From: Paracoccus lutimaris | GTDB taxonomy: Bacteria > Pseudomonadota > Alphaproteobacteria > Rhodobacterales > Rhodobacteraceae | Length of the DNA: 64,000 nucleotides | NCBI RefSeq assembly: GCF_003337565.1 | Contig: NZ_QPJL01000015.1 | Location: 1 to 64,000, forward strand | Direction: 5' to 3' | Shown here: positions 34,786-43,522 of the stretch, piece after piece | Layout of the letters: each line of letters begins with the position of its first letter | Position numbering within the stretch: position 1 is the first letter of the stretch | Notes under the pieces: generated by a model | Database searches by the model: none | The model's input: the letters and a program-made list of their open reading frames with translations, nothing else | Told to the model about the DNA's origin: nothing | Position numbers and translations under genes: made by a program

Positions 34786-36903
34786 TCAGGTCACATGCGC
34801 CGAAGGATCGCGGATGCGCGACACCTGCGCGACGTCGCTTTCCGCCTCAAGCGCGGTCAGAAGCGCGTGCAGATGCTCGCGGTCGCGCAACTCGACCTCG
34901 ACCCGCAAGCGGTAGAAATCCGGCTTGCGATCGACGAATTCCAAGTCCGAGATATTGGCCCCCTGCATCCCGATCAAGGTGCAGATGCGCCCCAGAACCC
35001 CCGCATCATGGCGGATGGTCAGCAAAAGCTTGGTCGAATAGGCGGCGGGATGCTGGCCCTCGCGCCATTGCAGATCGACCCAGCGTTCGGGGCTGTCCTC
35101 GAACTCGGCCAGAACCGGGCAGTCGATGGCATGGATGACCACACCTTTGCCGCGATAGGTGATGCCGATGATACGCTCGCCCGGCAACGGGCTACAACAG
35201 GGCGCGCGGGTGAATTCCTGATCCGCCTCAAGCCCGGCGACGGCGCGGCGGGCATCGATCTCGCTGCTGACGGCGGCGAGTTCGGGGTAAAGCGTGGTCA
35301 GCACGTCATGCGAGGAAATCTCGGCGCTGCCGATCCGGGCCAGCAATTCGTCGGTATCGGGCAGCGCCATGGTCCGCGCCGCCGTGCGCAGCGCCTTGTC
35401 ACTGACCTTGCGGCCGACATGCTCAAAGGCCACCCGCACCAGTTCCGAGCCAAGCCGGATAAAGCGCGTCCGGTCCTCTTGCCGCAGGCTGCGCCGGATC
35501 GCGGCCTTGGCGCGGCCGGTCACGACAATGTCCAGCCATGTCGCCTGCGGGCGCTGGCCGGATGCGGCGATGATCTCGACCGACTGGCCGTTCTTCAGTC
35601 GCGTCCACAGCGGCACGCGGATGCCGTCCACCTTGGCGCCGACGCAGCTATTGCCCAGCCGCGTATGGATCGCATAGGCGAAATCCAGCGGCGTCGCGCC
35701 CTTGGGCAGCGGGATCACATCCCCCTTGGGCGAGAAGCAGAAGACCTGATCGGAATACATCTCAAGCTTCACATGCTCGAGGAACTCGTCGTGGTCTTCC
35801 TCGCCGAAGCGTTCGGTCAGGCTGGCGATCCATTCGCCCGGATCGACGGCAAAGGGGTTCTCGGTACGCACGCCGTCGCGATAGGCCCAATGGGCCGCGA
35901 CGCCGGCCTCGGCCACTTCGTGCATCTGGCGGGTGCGGATCTGCACCTCGACCCGTTTGCCGTCGCGGCCCGACACCGTGGTATGGATCGAGCGGTAGCC
36001 GTTCGCCTTGGGCTGGCTGATGTAATCCTTGAACCGGCCCGGCACGGCGCGCCAGCGGTGATGGATCACGCCCAGCGTGCGGTAACAGTCCTGCTCATTG
36101 CGGGTGATGATGCGGAAACCATAGATATCCGACAGCCGCGAAAAGCTGAGCTGCTTTTCCTGCATTTTGCGCCAGATGCTGAAGGGGCGTTTCGCGCGGC
36201 CATAGACATCGGCCTCGATCCCCTCGCGTTCCAGTTCAGCGCGGATATCGCCGGTGATCTTGGGAATGACGTCACCGGATTCGCGTTGCAGGCTGACGAA
36301 ACGGCGGATGATCGAGTTGCGCGCCTCGGGGTTGATGACCTTGAAGGCCAGGTCCTCAAGCTCTTCGCGCATCCATTGCATACCCATACGCCCGGCCAGC
36401 GGCGCAAAGATATCCATGGTCTCGCGCGCCTTTTGCAGCTGCTTGTCGGGGCGCATCGACTTGATCGTGCGCATATTGTGCAGACGGTCGGCCAACTTGA
36501 CCAGAATGACGCGCAGGTCGCGCGACATGGCCATGAACAGCTTGCGGAAATTCTCGGCCTGCTTGGAATGGGCGCCCGACAGCTGCAGGTTGGTCAGCTT
36601 GGTCACGCCATCGACCAGATCGGCCACCTCGCGCCCGAAAAGCTGCGACACCTCGGTCCAGGTCGAGCGCGTGTCCTCGATCGTATCGTGCAAAAGCGCG
36701 GTGATGATCGTGGCATCGTCCAGCCGCATCTCGGTCAGGATGGCGGCGACGGCGACGGGATGGGTGAAATAGGGTTCGCCCGAATGGCGAAACTGCCCTT
36801 CATGCATGCGACGCCCATATTCATAGGCGTCGCGAATAAGGTCGGCATTTGTGCGCGGATTATAGTTGCGAATCAGCGCGATGAGGTCTTCGACGTCGAT
36901 CAT
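34786..36903 (-). CDS. rsh: Bifunctional (p)ppGpp synthetase/hydrolase (Rel/Spo homologue)
   Basis: This 705-residue protein has the full RSH layout. An HD hydrolase domain carries HDTIEDT at residues 72-78 and the HS motif GQFRHSGEPYFTHP. The synthetase domain has YGFRIITRNEQDCYRTLGVIH with the EFGH-type RSIHTTV, then TGS (VFCFSPKGDVIPLPKGATPL) and a C-terminal ACT domain. Both catalytic halves retain their motifs. Alphaproteobacteria generally carry one such enzyme. It follows rpoZ directly (22 bases), and omega is part of a ppGpp-binding site on RNA polymerase. Confidence 0.96.
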   Translation of the reverse strand: MIDVEDLIALIRNYNPRTNADLIRDAYEYGRRMHEGQFRHSGEPYFTHPVAVAAILTEMRLDDATIITALLHDTIEDTRSTWTEVSQLFGREVADLVDGVTKLTNLQLSGAHSKQAENFRKLFMAMSRDLRVILVKLADRLHNMRTIKSMRPDKQLQKARETMDIFAPLAGRMGMQWMREELEDLAFKVINPEARNSIIRRFVSLQRESGDVIPKITGDIRAELEREGIEADVYGRAKRPFSIWRKMQEKQLSFSRLSDIYGFRIITRNEQDCYRTLGVIHHRWRAVPGRFKDYISQPKANGYRSIHTTVSGRDGKRVEVQIRTRQMHEVAEAGVAAHWAYRDGVRTENPFAVDPGEWIASLTERFGEEDHDEFLEHVKLEMYSDQVFCFSPKGDVIPLPKGATPLDFAYAIHTRLGNSCVGAKVDGIRVPLWTRLKNGQSVEIIAASGQRPQATWLDIVVTGRAKAAIRRSLRQEDRTRFIRLGSELVRVAFEHVGRKVSDKALRTAARTMALPDTDELLARIGSAEISSHDVLTTLYPELAAVSSEIDARRAVAGLEADQEFTRAPCCSPLPGERIIGITYRGKGVVIHAIDCPVLAEFEDSPERWVDLQWREGQHPAAYSTKLLLTIRHDAGVLGRICTLIGMQGANISDLEFVDRKPDFYRLRVEVELRDREHLHALLTALEAESDVAQVSRIRDPSAHVT

Positions 36904-36924
36904 TTGCAGCCGAAGACCTTATGC

Positions 36925-37281
36925 TCAGTTCCTGCCTTGGGCGTCCAGCATCATGCGCAGCATGCGCTCTTCCGATTCCTCGTCGACGGGCTTCGGACGG
37001 TCGATTTCGGCCCCCAGAAGCAGCGCCATCGCGTCCTCTTCGGGCTCGTCGACCTCAATCTGGGTCTGGGTGGATTCGATCATCCGCTCGCGCAGGTCGT
37101 CCACGGGCTGGGTCTCGTCGGCAATTTCGCGCAGCGAGACGACCGGGTTCTTGTCATTGTCGCGGTCGATGGTCAGCGGGCTGCCGGCGGCGATTTCACG
37201 CGCGCGATGGGCGGCCAGCATCACCAGGTCAAAACGGTTGGGAACCTTGTCGACGCAATCTTCGACTGTCACGCGGGCCAT
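36925..37281 (-). CDS. rpoZ: RNA polymerase omega subunit
   Basis: This 118-residue protein starts [21 protein letters not shown], with the conserved [11 protein letters not shown] core and an acidic C-terminal tail longer than in E. coli. Omega assists beta' folding and contributes to ppGpp site 1. Its position upstream of the Rel/Spo homologue is common in proteobacteria. folK lies upstream on the same strand. Confidence 0.95.
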   Translation of the reverse strand: MARVTVEDCVDKVPNRFDLVMLAAHRAREIAAGSPLTIDRDNDKNPVVSLREIADETQPVDDLRERMIESTQTQIEVDEPEEDAMALLLGAEIDRPKPVDEESEERMLRMMLDAQGRN

Positions 37282-37352
37282 AGGTCACCTTATCAGCTGG
37301 AATCGGAGTAGCGGGGGCGAAGCCGGATATTTGGCGACCCCGGACGGAATTG

Positions 37353-37955
37353 TCAAGTCGTGGCAGGCTCCATGCCCTCCAGCGCGCCGGGTGGCAAGTG
37401 CGAAAGCATCTGCGCCACCGTCAGGCCCAGCCGCGGATGGCGCCAATCCGGCGCCACCTCGGCTAGGGGCGCCAGCACGAAACCGCGATCCTGCATCCGG
37501 GGATGGGGCAGGACCAGCCCTTCAGGCGCGGCCTCGGCCTGCCGCTCGGGCGGCAAGGCGCGCCAGGCGTCATGGGTGGCGGCGTCGGGCAGGACCAGAT
37601 CGCCGTAAGCCAGAAGGTCCAGATCGATGACCCGCGCCTGCCAGCGCGGCCCCTTGCGCTCGCGCCCGAAGGACGCCTCGACGCGGTGCATTTCGGCCAG
37701 CAATTGCTGAGGCGAAAGCCCCGTCGACAGTGCAACTGCCGCGTTCACGTAATCCGGCCCCGAACCTTTCGGAAAAGCCGGGGTGCGCCAGAACCGGCTA
37801 TTCGCAACTATTTTTATATTTGTATTTTTTGTCAGTTCAGATAGGGCTTTACGCAGGGTCTCGGCTGGCATACCAGCGAAACCTGCCGAACTAGGCAGGT
37901 TTGCCCCAAGGGCCACCAAGGCTAGATTTGGCTCGCGAATTGGATCACCTAACAT
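37353..37955 (-). CDS. folK: 2-amino-4-hydroxy-6-hydroxymethyldihydropteridine pyrophosphokinase
   Basis: This 200-residue enzyme of folate synthesis has LVALGANLPS at the N-terminus, FGRERKGPRWQARVIDLDLL (ATP- and metal-binding) and LPHPRMQDRGFVLAPLAEVAPDW. A stretch near residues 41-53 (TKNTNIKIVANSR) is encoded by very AT-rich DNA with codons such as ATA and AAT, unlike the surrounding high-GC sequence. The start is only 10 bases from the start of the divergent NYN gene, so the promoter of that gene probably lies inside folK. Confidence 0.95.
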   Translation of the reverse strand: MLGDPIREPNLALVALGANLPSSAGFAGMPAETLRKALSELTKNTNIKIVANSRFWRTPAFPKGSGPDYVNAAVALSTGLSPQQLLAEMHRVEASFGRERKGPRWQARVIDLDLLAYGDLVLPDAATHDAWRALPPERQAEAAPEGLVLPHPRMQDRGFVLAPLAEVAPDWRHPRLGLTVAQMLSHLPPGALEGMEPATT

Positions 37956-37965
37956 CGAGGGTATC

Positions 37966-38517
37966 GTGTTCTACAAAGACGACCGGCTGGCGTTGTTCAT
38001 CGACGGGTCGAATCTCTATGCTGCTGCAAAGTCGCTTGGCTTCGATATCGACTACAAGCTGCTGCGGCAAGAATTCGAACGCCGGGGCAAGCTCATCCGC
38101 GCCTATTACTACACGGCCCTGCTGGAGAACGAGGACTACTCGCCGATCCGTCCTCTGGTCGATTGGCTGCATTACAACGGCTATTCCATGGTCACCAAGC
38201 CCGCCCGCGAATACACTGACGGGCTGGGCCGCCGCAAGGTCAAGGGCAACATGGATGTCGAACTGGTCATCAACGCCATGGAACTGGCCCCGCGGCTGGA
38301 CCATGCGGTGCTGTTCTCGGGCGATGGCGACTTCAAACCGCTGGTCGAGGCGCTGCAGCGTCAGGGCGTGCGCGTCTCGGTCGTGTCGACCATGCGCAGC
38401 CAGCCGCCGATGATCGCGGACGAGTTGCGCCGTCAGGCCGACAACTTCATCGAACTGGACGCGCTGCGCGAAATCATCGGCCGCCCGCCGCGTGAGAACG
38501 CGGCCCCCGAGGCCTGA
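37966..38517 (+). CDS. NYN-domain (LabA/DUF88) protein
   Basis: This 183-residue PIN-like fold protein has LALFIDGSNLYAAA with Asp13, a central GLGRRKVKGNMDVELVINAM, and FSGDGDFKPLVEAL with Asp120 and Asp122, the acidic set expected for a metal-dependent RNase. I chose the GTG at 37966 because GAGGG precedes it and family proteins begin just before the FIDGSN strand; the frame continues upstream into folK antisense. Biological target unknown. Confidence 0.88.
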   Translation: MFYKDDRLALFIDGSNLYAAAKSLGFDIDYKLLRQEFERRGKLIRAYYYTALLENEDYSPIRPLVDWLHYNGYSMVTKPAREYTDGLGRRKVKGNMDVELVINAMELAPRLDHAVLFSGDGDFKPLVEALQRQGVRVSVVSTMRSQPPMIADELRRQADNFIELDALREIIGRPPRENAAPEA

Positions 38518-38593
38518 GCCCGTCCAGCAATCGCGGGCGCCGGCCTGTCCGGCGCCATGCGGCACCAACTGGAATATGATCATGCAAGGACTG

Positions 38594-38623
38594 CCGCGCG
38601 CCGGGTGGAAACCCGGCGCGCGG
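38594..38623 (+). terminator. Strong GC hairpin after the NYN gene
   Basis: ccgcgcgccgggt (38594-38606) pairs perfectly with acccggcgcgcgg (38611-38623) around a GGAA tetraloop, 77 bases after the NYN stop. There is only a weak T-tract (gattctg), but this is the only strong stem in the 205-base gap before the glycosyltransferase. Confidence 0.7.
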
Positions 38624-38722
38624 ATTCTGCGTTGATGCCTGCGCCACGCCCGGACTAGAACTGGGTCAAGACGACCGCGAAAGGACGCGCCATGACCGGA
38701 TCCAGCCTGACATGAGCCTGAT

Positions 38723-39697
38723 ATGGGCCTGACCCCGACCTTCTCCTCCGGCTTTCAGCCGCAATCGGATCTGGCCGTGATCGTCGCCTGCGACGCGAAT
38801 TACCTGCCATATGCAGCAACGCCGGCGCTGGCCATGGCAGCACAGCCGGGACGGGAATATGATGTGCTGATCGGCGGCCCCGAACCCGCCGGAATGCCCG
38901 CCGCGCTCAGCGCCGCCGGGATCGGCCATGTCGCCGCCCGCGACGAGGCATTGCTGGACGCCCTGCCGCTGGATGCGCGCCGCTCGCTTGCGACCTATAT
39001 GGAGCTGTTTCTGGGCAATTCGCTGCGCGGCCATTACCGGCGCATTCTGGTGATCGATGCCGATATTCTTTACGAACGCGGCGATCCCGCGCGGCTGATG
39101 CGGGCCGACATGCTGGGTCAGGCGGTCGCCGCCGTGCGCGACAACCGGCAATGGCGCACGCCGGGCCGCAAGGTGGCCGAGTTCAGAAAGCTGGGCGAGC
39201 CCGCGCATCCCTATTTCAACGCCGGCGTCGTGATGATCGACACCGAGGATTTCGCCACCCAGGACCTGCCCGCGCGGGCCGCGGCCTTCGCCCGCGACCA
39301 CCTTGCCGGATTGGGGCGTGATCAGGCGCTGATGAACGGCATCCTGAAGGGCAGCTGGGCCGAGATCAGCCCCCTGTGGAACTGGCAGTTCACCTCGGCC
39401 TCGATGCATTTAAGCGCCATGGCCGATCCCTGCCTGATCCATTTCATCGGCACGCGAAAACCCTGGCTGGCCTCGTCGCAGGGGATCGTGCCGATGCGGA
39501 TGCGCGCGGCCTTTGGCGAGGTGCTGGCCGAGCATTTCCCCGGCATGCCGCCGGTGCCGAATGCGCATGGCCGGAGCTGGCCCACGACCAGCGCGCTGCG
39601 CGCAACGCTGTTTCGGCAATGGCGGGCGGCGGGGGCGATGACACGCTATCTGAACCGCTTCGCCGATGCCTATACGCTGGTCGATCCGCGCGCCTGA
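38723..39697 (+). CDS. GT8-like glycosyltransferase
   Basis: This 324-residue protein has an N-terminal nucleotide-sugar fold (DLAVIVACDANYLPYA), the DxD motif VIDADILYE with Asp112/Asp114, YFNAGVVMID and the C-terminal HFIGTRKPW, the series seen in GT8 (LgtC/galactinol synthase-like) retaining transferases. It ends with a basic C-terminal region that may associate with the membrane. There is no polysaccharide cluster adjacent, so the acceptor is unknown. Confidence 0.85.
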   Translation: MGLTPTFSSGFQPQSDLAVIVACDANYLPYAATPALAMAAQPGREYDVLIGGPEPAGMPAALSAAGIGHVAARDEALLDALPLDARRSLATYMELFLGNSLRGHYRRILVIDADILYERGDPARLMRADMLGQAVAAVRDNRQWRTPGRKVAEFRKLGEPAHPYFNAGVVMIDTEDFATQDLPARAAAFARDHLAGLGRDQALMNGILKGSWAEISPLWNWQFTSASMHLSAMADPCLIHFIGTRKPWLASSQGIVPMRMRAAFGEVLAEHFPGMPPVPNAHGRSWPTTSALRATLFRQWRAAGAMTRYLNRFADAYTLVDPRA

Positions 39698-39715
39698 AAG
39701 GGTAACGTCGCGCGG

Positions 39716-41128
39716 CTAGCGTTCGGTCAGCTTCAGCTCGATCCGGCGGTTTCGGGCCATGGCATCAGGGCTGTCACCTGTCGCGACCGGGCGGGTATCG
39801 GCAAAGCCTGCGGGCGCAAGGCGGCTGGCGGGAAAGCCCAGCTCATCGACCATATAGCGCACGACCGCCAGCGCCCGGGCCTGGCTCAGTTCCCAGTTGT
39901 CGCGATAGCGCCCCTGCCCCGACAAGGGCTGACTGTCGGTATGGCCGTCCACGCGGATGATCCAGTCGATCTCGGGCGGGATCTCGCCCGAGATCTGACT
40001 GAGCATTCCGGCCACGCGGGCGATCTGCGCCTCGCCCTCGGGGGAAAGCCGCGCCTCGCCGGCGGGAAACAGCACCTCTGAGGAAAAGACAAAGCGGTCG
40101 CCCACGACCTGCACGCCCTCGCGCCCTTCAAGGATCTGCGAGAGCCGTCCAAAGAACTCCGAGCGATAGCGCGCCAGATCGCGGGCCTCGTCCTCGGCCT
40201 TGCTGCGATCCTGCTCTGCCTTGGCGCGAGCTTCTTCCTCAAGCGCGCGGCGCTTGCGCTCTTCCTCGGCGGCGCGCAGCAGCGCGAGGTTCAGCTTTTC
40301 GCCCAGATCCTCGGCGCGCAGGTCGGCGGCGGCGCGTTCCTCGCCAGCCGCGTCCAGCACCGCCCGCAGGCTGCCCAGCTGGTTGTTGAGCTGCGCGACC
40401 TGCTGGTTCAGCGCCTCGACGCGGCGGCGGTCCTCGACCGTCAGGGCCTCTTGCTCGGACAGCTTGCGCTCGGCCAAAGCCAGCAACCCCGCGCGCGCCT
40501 CGGCCTCGCTGGCCTGTGTTTGCGCCTGTGCGGTCAGGTCGGCCTTGGCGGCCTCGGCCGCGGCCAGCAGGGTCAGGGTCTCCTCGGCCTTCTTGCGGGC
40601 GGCCTCAAGCTCCAGCGCCGTGGCATCCAGTTCCGCCCCCGATTTCGCCAGCCGCTCACGCAAGGCCTCGGCGGCGGCGGCATCGGTCAGGCGCGCGGCC
40701 TCGGTCTCGGACAGCTGGGCCTGGGTGTCGGAATTGCGCTGCCGCAGGTCACCGATCAGCGCCTCCAGCGCCTCGCGCCGGGCAGCGGCCAGCCGCGCGG
40801 CCTCGGCCTGGGCGTCGATTTCCCCCCGGGCGGCGGTCACGGCCTGTTCCGATTGCCGCAACCGGTCACGCTCGGCAGCCAGATCGCGGTCCAGGGACGT
40901 CGCGCGCGCCTGCGAACTTGACAGCGCATCCGACAGCTCGGCGATCTCGGCGCCCAGCTGGTCCAGCTCACTGTCCTGAGTGGTGATCTGGTCGCGCAGC
41001 ACCGATTGCACCAGCAAAAAGATGGTCAGCACGAACATCATGACCATCAGAAGCGCCGTCATCGCATCGACGAAGCCCGGCCAGATCGTGGCCGAAAAGC
41101 GGTTGCCGCCGCCCCGGCTAAGCCCCAT
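39716..41128 (-). CDS. Coiled-coil OmpA/MotB-like peptidoglycan-binding protein
   Basis: This 470-residue protein has one N-terminal membrane helix (about residues 20-44, ALLMVMMFVLTIFLLVQ) that carries an Asp just before it (FVDAMTALL), as in MotB/ExbD/ZorB. A very long Ala/Glu/Arg/Gln-rich coiled coil (about 50-325) leads to a C-terminal OmpA domain with VDGHTDSQPLSGQGRYRDNW and LSQARALAVVRYM. It would span from the inner membrane to the peptidoglycan. Its start overlaps the ExbB-like gene by 11 bases, and the two are a stator-like pair. Confidence 0.85.
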   Translation of the reverse strand: MGLSRGGGNRFSATIWPGFVDAMTALLMVMMFVLTIFLLVQSVLRDQITTQDSELDQLGAEIAELSDALSSSQARATSLDRDLAAERDRLRQSEQAVTAARGEIDAQAEAARLAAARREALEALIGDLRQRNSDTQAQLSETEAARLTDAAAAEALRERLAKSGAELDATALELEAARKKAEETLTLLAAAEAAKADLTAQAQTQASEAEARAGLLALAERKLSEQEALTVEDRRRVEALNQQVAQLNNQLGSLRAVLDAAGEERAAADLRAEDLGEKLNLALLRAAEEERKRRALEEEARAKAEQDRSKAEDEARDLARYRSEFFGRLSQILEGREGVQVVGDRFVFSSEVLFPAGEARLSPEGEAQIARVAGMLSQISGEIPPEIDWIIRVDGHTDSQPLSGQGRYRDNWELSQARALAVVRYMVDELGFPASRLAPAGFADTRPVATGDSPDAMARNRRIELKLTER

Positions 41129-42758
41129 CGCCCCGCTCCAGATTGCGGATGGCGCGGGTCAGCGCCGCCATGTCCTCGCGCAGCTCCGCGATCAACCCGT
41201 CGCGACCGCTGGCCGATTCCTCGACCAGCCGGCCCAGCAGCTCGTCGATTGAGCGCAGGCGCATCCGCGCCTCGGGATCGTCGGGCGAAGGCACCTTGGC
41301 CTCGGCCAGATCGATCAGCCGCGCCTGCCCGTCAGCCAGCCGGTTCAGCGCCTTGTTCAGCGCCATTTCGCGCGCCGCAGTGGCGTTCTGCTCGGCCGAA
41401 GGCTCGGTAATCGGGGCGACAGGTGGCGGGGCTTCGGCCAATGCCACCAGCCGCGATTGCCCCTCGGCCAGACGTTCCAGCGCGACGGTCAGCGCGGGCA
41501 AATGCGTGGGCGCGGGTTGTTCCGCCAAGGCCACCAGCCGCGACTGCCCGTCTGAAAGCTGTCCCAGCGCCGCGACCACCGCCGGGCCTTCGCGCGGATC
41601 GGCGGCAATCCGGGCCTGCGTCTCGGCCAGCCCGGCAAGGCCTTGTTCAAGCCCGGCCAGCGCCTGCGCCACCGCCTCACGCTCAGTGGCCAGCGTTGCA
41701 GTCAGCTGGTCGCGGTCGCTGCCCATTAAACCAGCCAGCCTTTCCACCCCCTGCGCCAGCGACAGCGCGCGCTGATCGGCAGCGGCGGCCTCCTGATCGC
41801 GCAGCTCATCGCGTTGCAGGTAGAATTCCTGAAGACCGGCCAGCTGCGCCTGCACCCGCTCGACAAAGCCCGCCAGCGCCGCCTCGCCCAGTCCCTGCCC
41901 CTCGGCGCCGCCCAGACCGATGCGGGTAAAGCCCGACATCCATTCCTCAAGCTCGCGATAGAAGCGGTTCTGGCCATGGGTCACGAACAGCTCCAACAGG
42001 CCCACGACCAGCGATCCCGCCAGCCCCAGAAGCGAGCTGGAAAAGGCCGTGGCCATGCCGCCAAGCTGGGATTCCAGCCCGGTCATCAGCTTGTTGAAAA
42101 CCTCGATCCCGGTCTCGCCATCCTTGGGCGACAGGGCGCGAATCGTGTCGACCACCGCCGGCACCGTCGTCGCCAAGCCGTAGAATGTCCCCAGAAGCCC
42201 CAGAAAGATCAGCAGATTCGCCAGATATCGGGTGATGTCGCGGGCCTCGTCGATCCGCGTCGCCACCGATTCCAGGATCGAGCGCGACGATTCGGTCGAG
42301 ATCACGCCCCCCGCCGGCCCGTGCTGCCCCAACAGCGCGGCCAAAGGCGCAAGCAGGCGCGGCGCATCGTCGGGCGCTGCGGGATCGGCGGTGCCGACGC
42401 CACGCTCGGCGGCATTGCGGCGGCGCGAGGCGAAGCGTTCGATCCAGCTCACGGATTTCACCAGCTCGGCCACCTGCCAGAAACAGCCCAGCACACCCAT
42501 CACGAAGACCGCGACGATCAGCCCGTTCAGCCAGTAATTCGACGCAAAGATCGACAGGATCCGGCCATAGGCGAACCACGCGCCCGCAATGACCAGCCCC
42601 AGCACGATCAGCATCAGAACGATCTGGCGCACCGGCTGCGAGAATTGCGGCTGTGACGGGACCGGCGTTCCCGGCCCTGCGCCCCGCGTTGCCGCCAACC
42701 GGGCGGCACGGGTGCGGCGGCCCTCGGGCGCGGCGGGTGCGCCTTCGGGCGGTTCCAT
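41118..42758 (-). CDS. ExbB/TolQ/MotA-like stator protein with long helical tail
   Basis: The 546-residue protein (from ATG 42758) has two helices near residues 40-95, a cytoplasmic loop, and the MotA/TolQ-type pair with LLGTFYGLATTVPAVVDTI and MATAFSSSLLGLAGSLVVGL near 190-270. A long C-terminal helical region contains repeats of the type LxxLxxGQSRLVALAE at about 375-470. A TTG at 42773 with AAGGGG upstream is an alternative start. It resembles proton-driven stators. It pairs with the OmpA-like gene; target of the force unknown. Confidence 0.82.
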   Translation of the reverse strand: MEPPEGAPAAPEGRRTRAARLAATRGAGPGTPVPSQPQFSQPVRQIVLMLIVLGLVIAGAWFAYGRILSIFASNYWLNGLIVAVFVMGVLGCFWQVAELVKSVSWIERFASRRRNAAERGVGTADPAAPDDAPRLLAPLAALLGQHGPAGGVISTESSRSILESVATRIDEARDITRYLANLLIFLGLLGTFYGLATTVPAVVDTIRALSPKDGETGIEVFNKLMTGLESQLGGMATAFSSSLLGLAGSLVVGLLELFVTHGQNRFYRELEEWMSGFTRIGLGGAEGQGLGEAALAGFVERVQAQLAGLQEFYLQRDELRDQEAAAADQRALSLAQGVERLAGLMGSDRDQLTATLATEREAVAQALAGLEQGLAGLAETQARIAADPREGPAVVAALGQLSDGQSRLVALAEQPAPTHLPALTVALERLAEGQSRLVALAEAPPPVAPITEPSAEQNATAAREMALNKALNRLADGQARLIDLAEAKVPSPDDPEARMRLRSIDELLGRLVEESASGRDGLIAELREDMAALTRAIRNLERGDGA

Positions 42759-42861
42759 GTCAGATCGGGACAAGTGCAATCCCCTTCCCAGCTTTCGGCG
42801 CCGACTGTAGGGGCAGGATCACCGTCTGCCAAGTCACCGAAACGACAAGCGAGGCGCGTGG

Positions 42862-43416
42862 TTACCGCTTTTCGGGTTGCAGCAGGCGGCGCACCTCGGC
42901 GGCCAGCGCGTCCATCTCCAGATCCTCGACGCCCATCTGCGCCAGATGCCGCATGGTATTGAAAAGATAGTCCGCATTCGGGCCACGCCCGCCATGGGCG
43001 CGGGCGATCATCCGCGCCTGTGCGGACAGTTCCAACCCACCGGCATATTGATCATGATCGCGCCGGATGACATAGCCCACGGCCTCGACCTGCCGCCCGT
43101 CCTGCAATTGCAGCGCCAGCATCTGTTCGGAATAGGCGTAGGTGGTCAGCTCGCGCTCGCGCAGACCGGCCAGCGCCTCGGGCCAGTCCGGCTCGGCCAC
43201 GCGCAGGGCAAGACCGACACAATGCGCGCCGGGATGGGCGTCCAGCCCCAGCACCAGCCCCGGCGTCTCGACGGTACCGCGATAGACGACCGACAGCAGG
43301 CAAAAGCTGCGCGCATAATCCTCAAGCCGGGCGGCGGCCATTTCAGCCACCGGAAAGCCCGGATCCCACATCAGCGAACCATAGGCAAAGACCCAATGCT
43401 CTGGCCGCTCAACCAT
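42862..43416 (-). CDS. ChaC-like gamma-glutamylcyclotransferase
   Basis: This 184-residue protein has VFAYGSLMWDPGF at the N-terminus (substrate-binding YGSL motif) and the ChaC block ELTTYAYSEQML. It cleaves glutathione to 5-oxoproline and Cys-Gly. I chose the ATG at 43416; a TTG two codons upstream is also in frame. It stands alone between the stator-like pair and the divergent DUF2125 gene. Confidence 0.9.
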   Translation of the reverse strand: MVERPEHWVFAYGSLMWDPGFPVAEMAAARLEDYARSFCLLSVVYRGTVETPGLVLGLDAHPGAHCVGLALRVAEPDWPEALAGLRERELTTYAYSEQMLALQLQDGRQVEAVGYVIRRDHDQYAGGLELSAQARMIARAHGGRGPNADYLFNTMRHLAQMGVEDLEMDALAAEVRRLLQPEKR

Positions 43417-43522
43417 TCCCAAACCCGTGCCTCAAACCCGCGCCTCTGACCACTTGCGACTGGCCGTGTCTTAGGACAGCATGGCCGGCGTTCCAAGCCG
43501 CCAAACTCCATGAGGGGAAATC

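Noticed and set aside
39716..42758. Zorya anti-phage system
   Set aside because: ZorA/ZorB-like architecture is suggestive, but no ZorC/ZorD or ZorE-type gene is adjacent; the neighbours are a glycosyltransferase and a ChaC-like enzyme. It is better called a generic stator pair.
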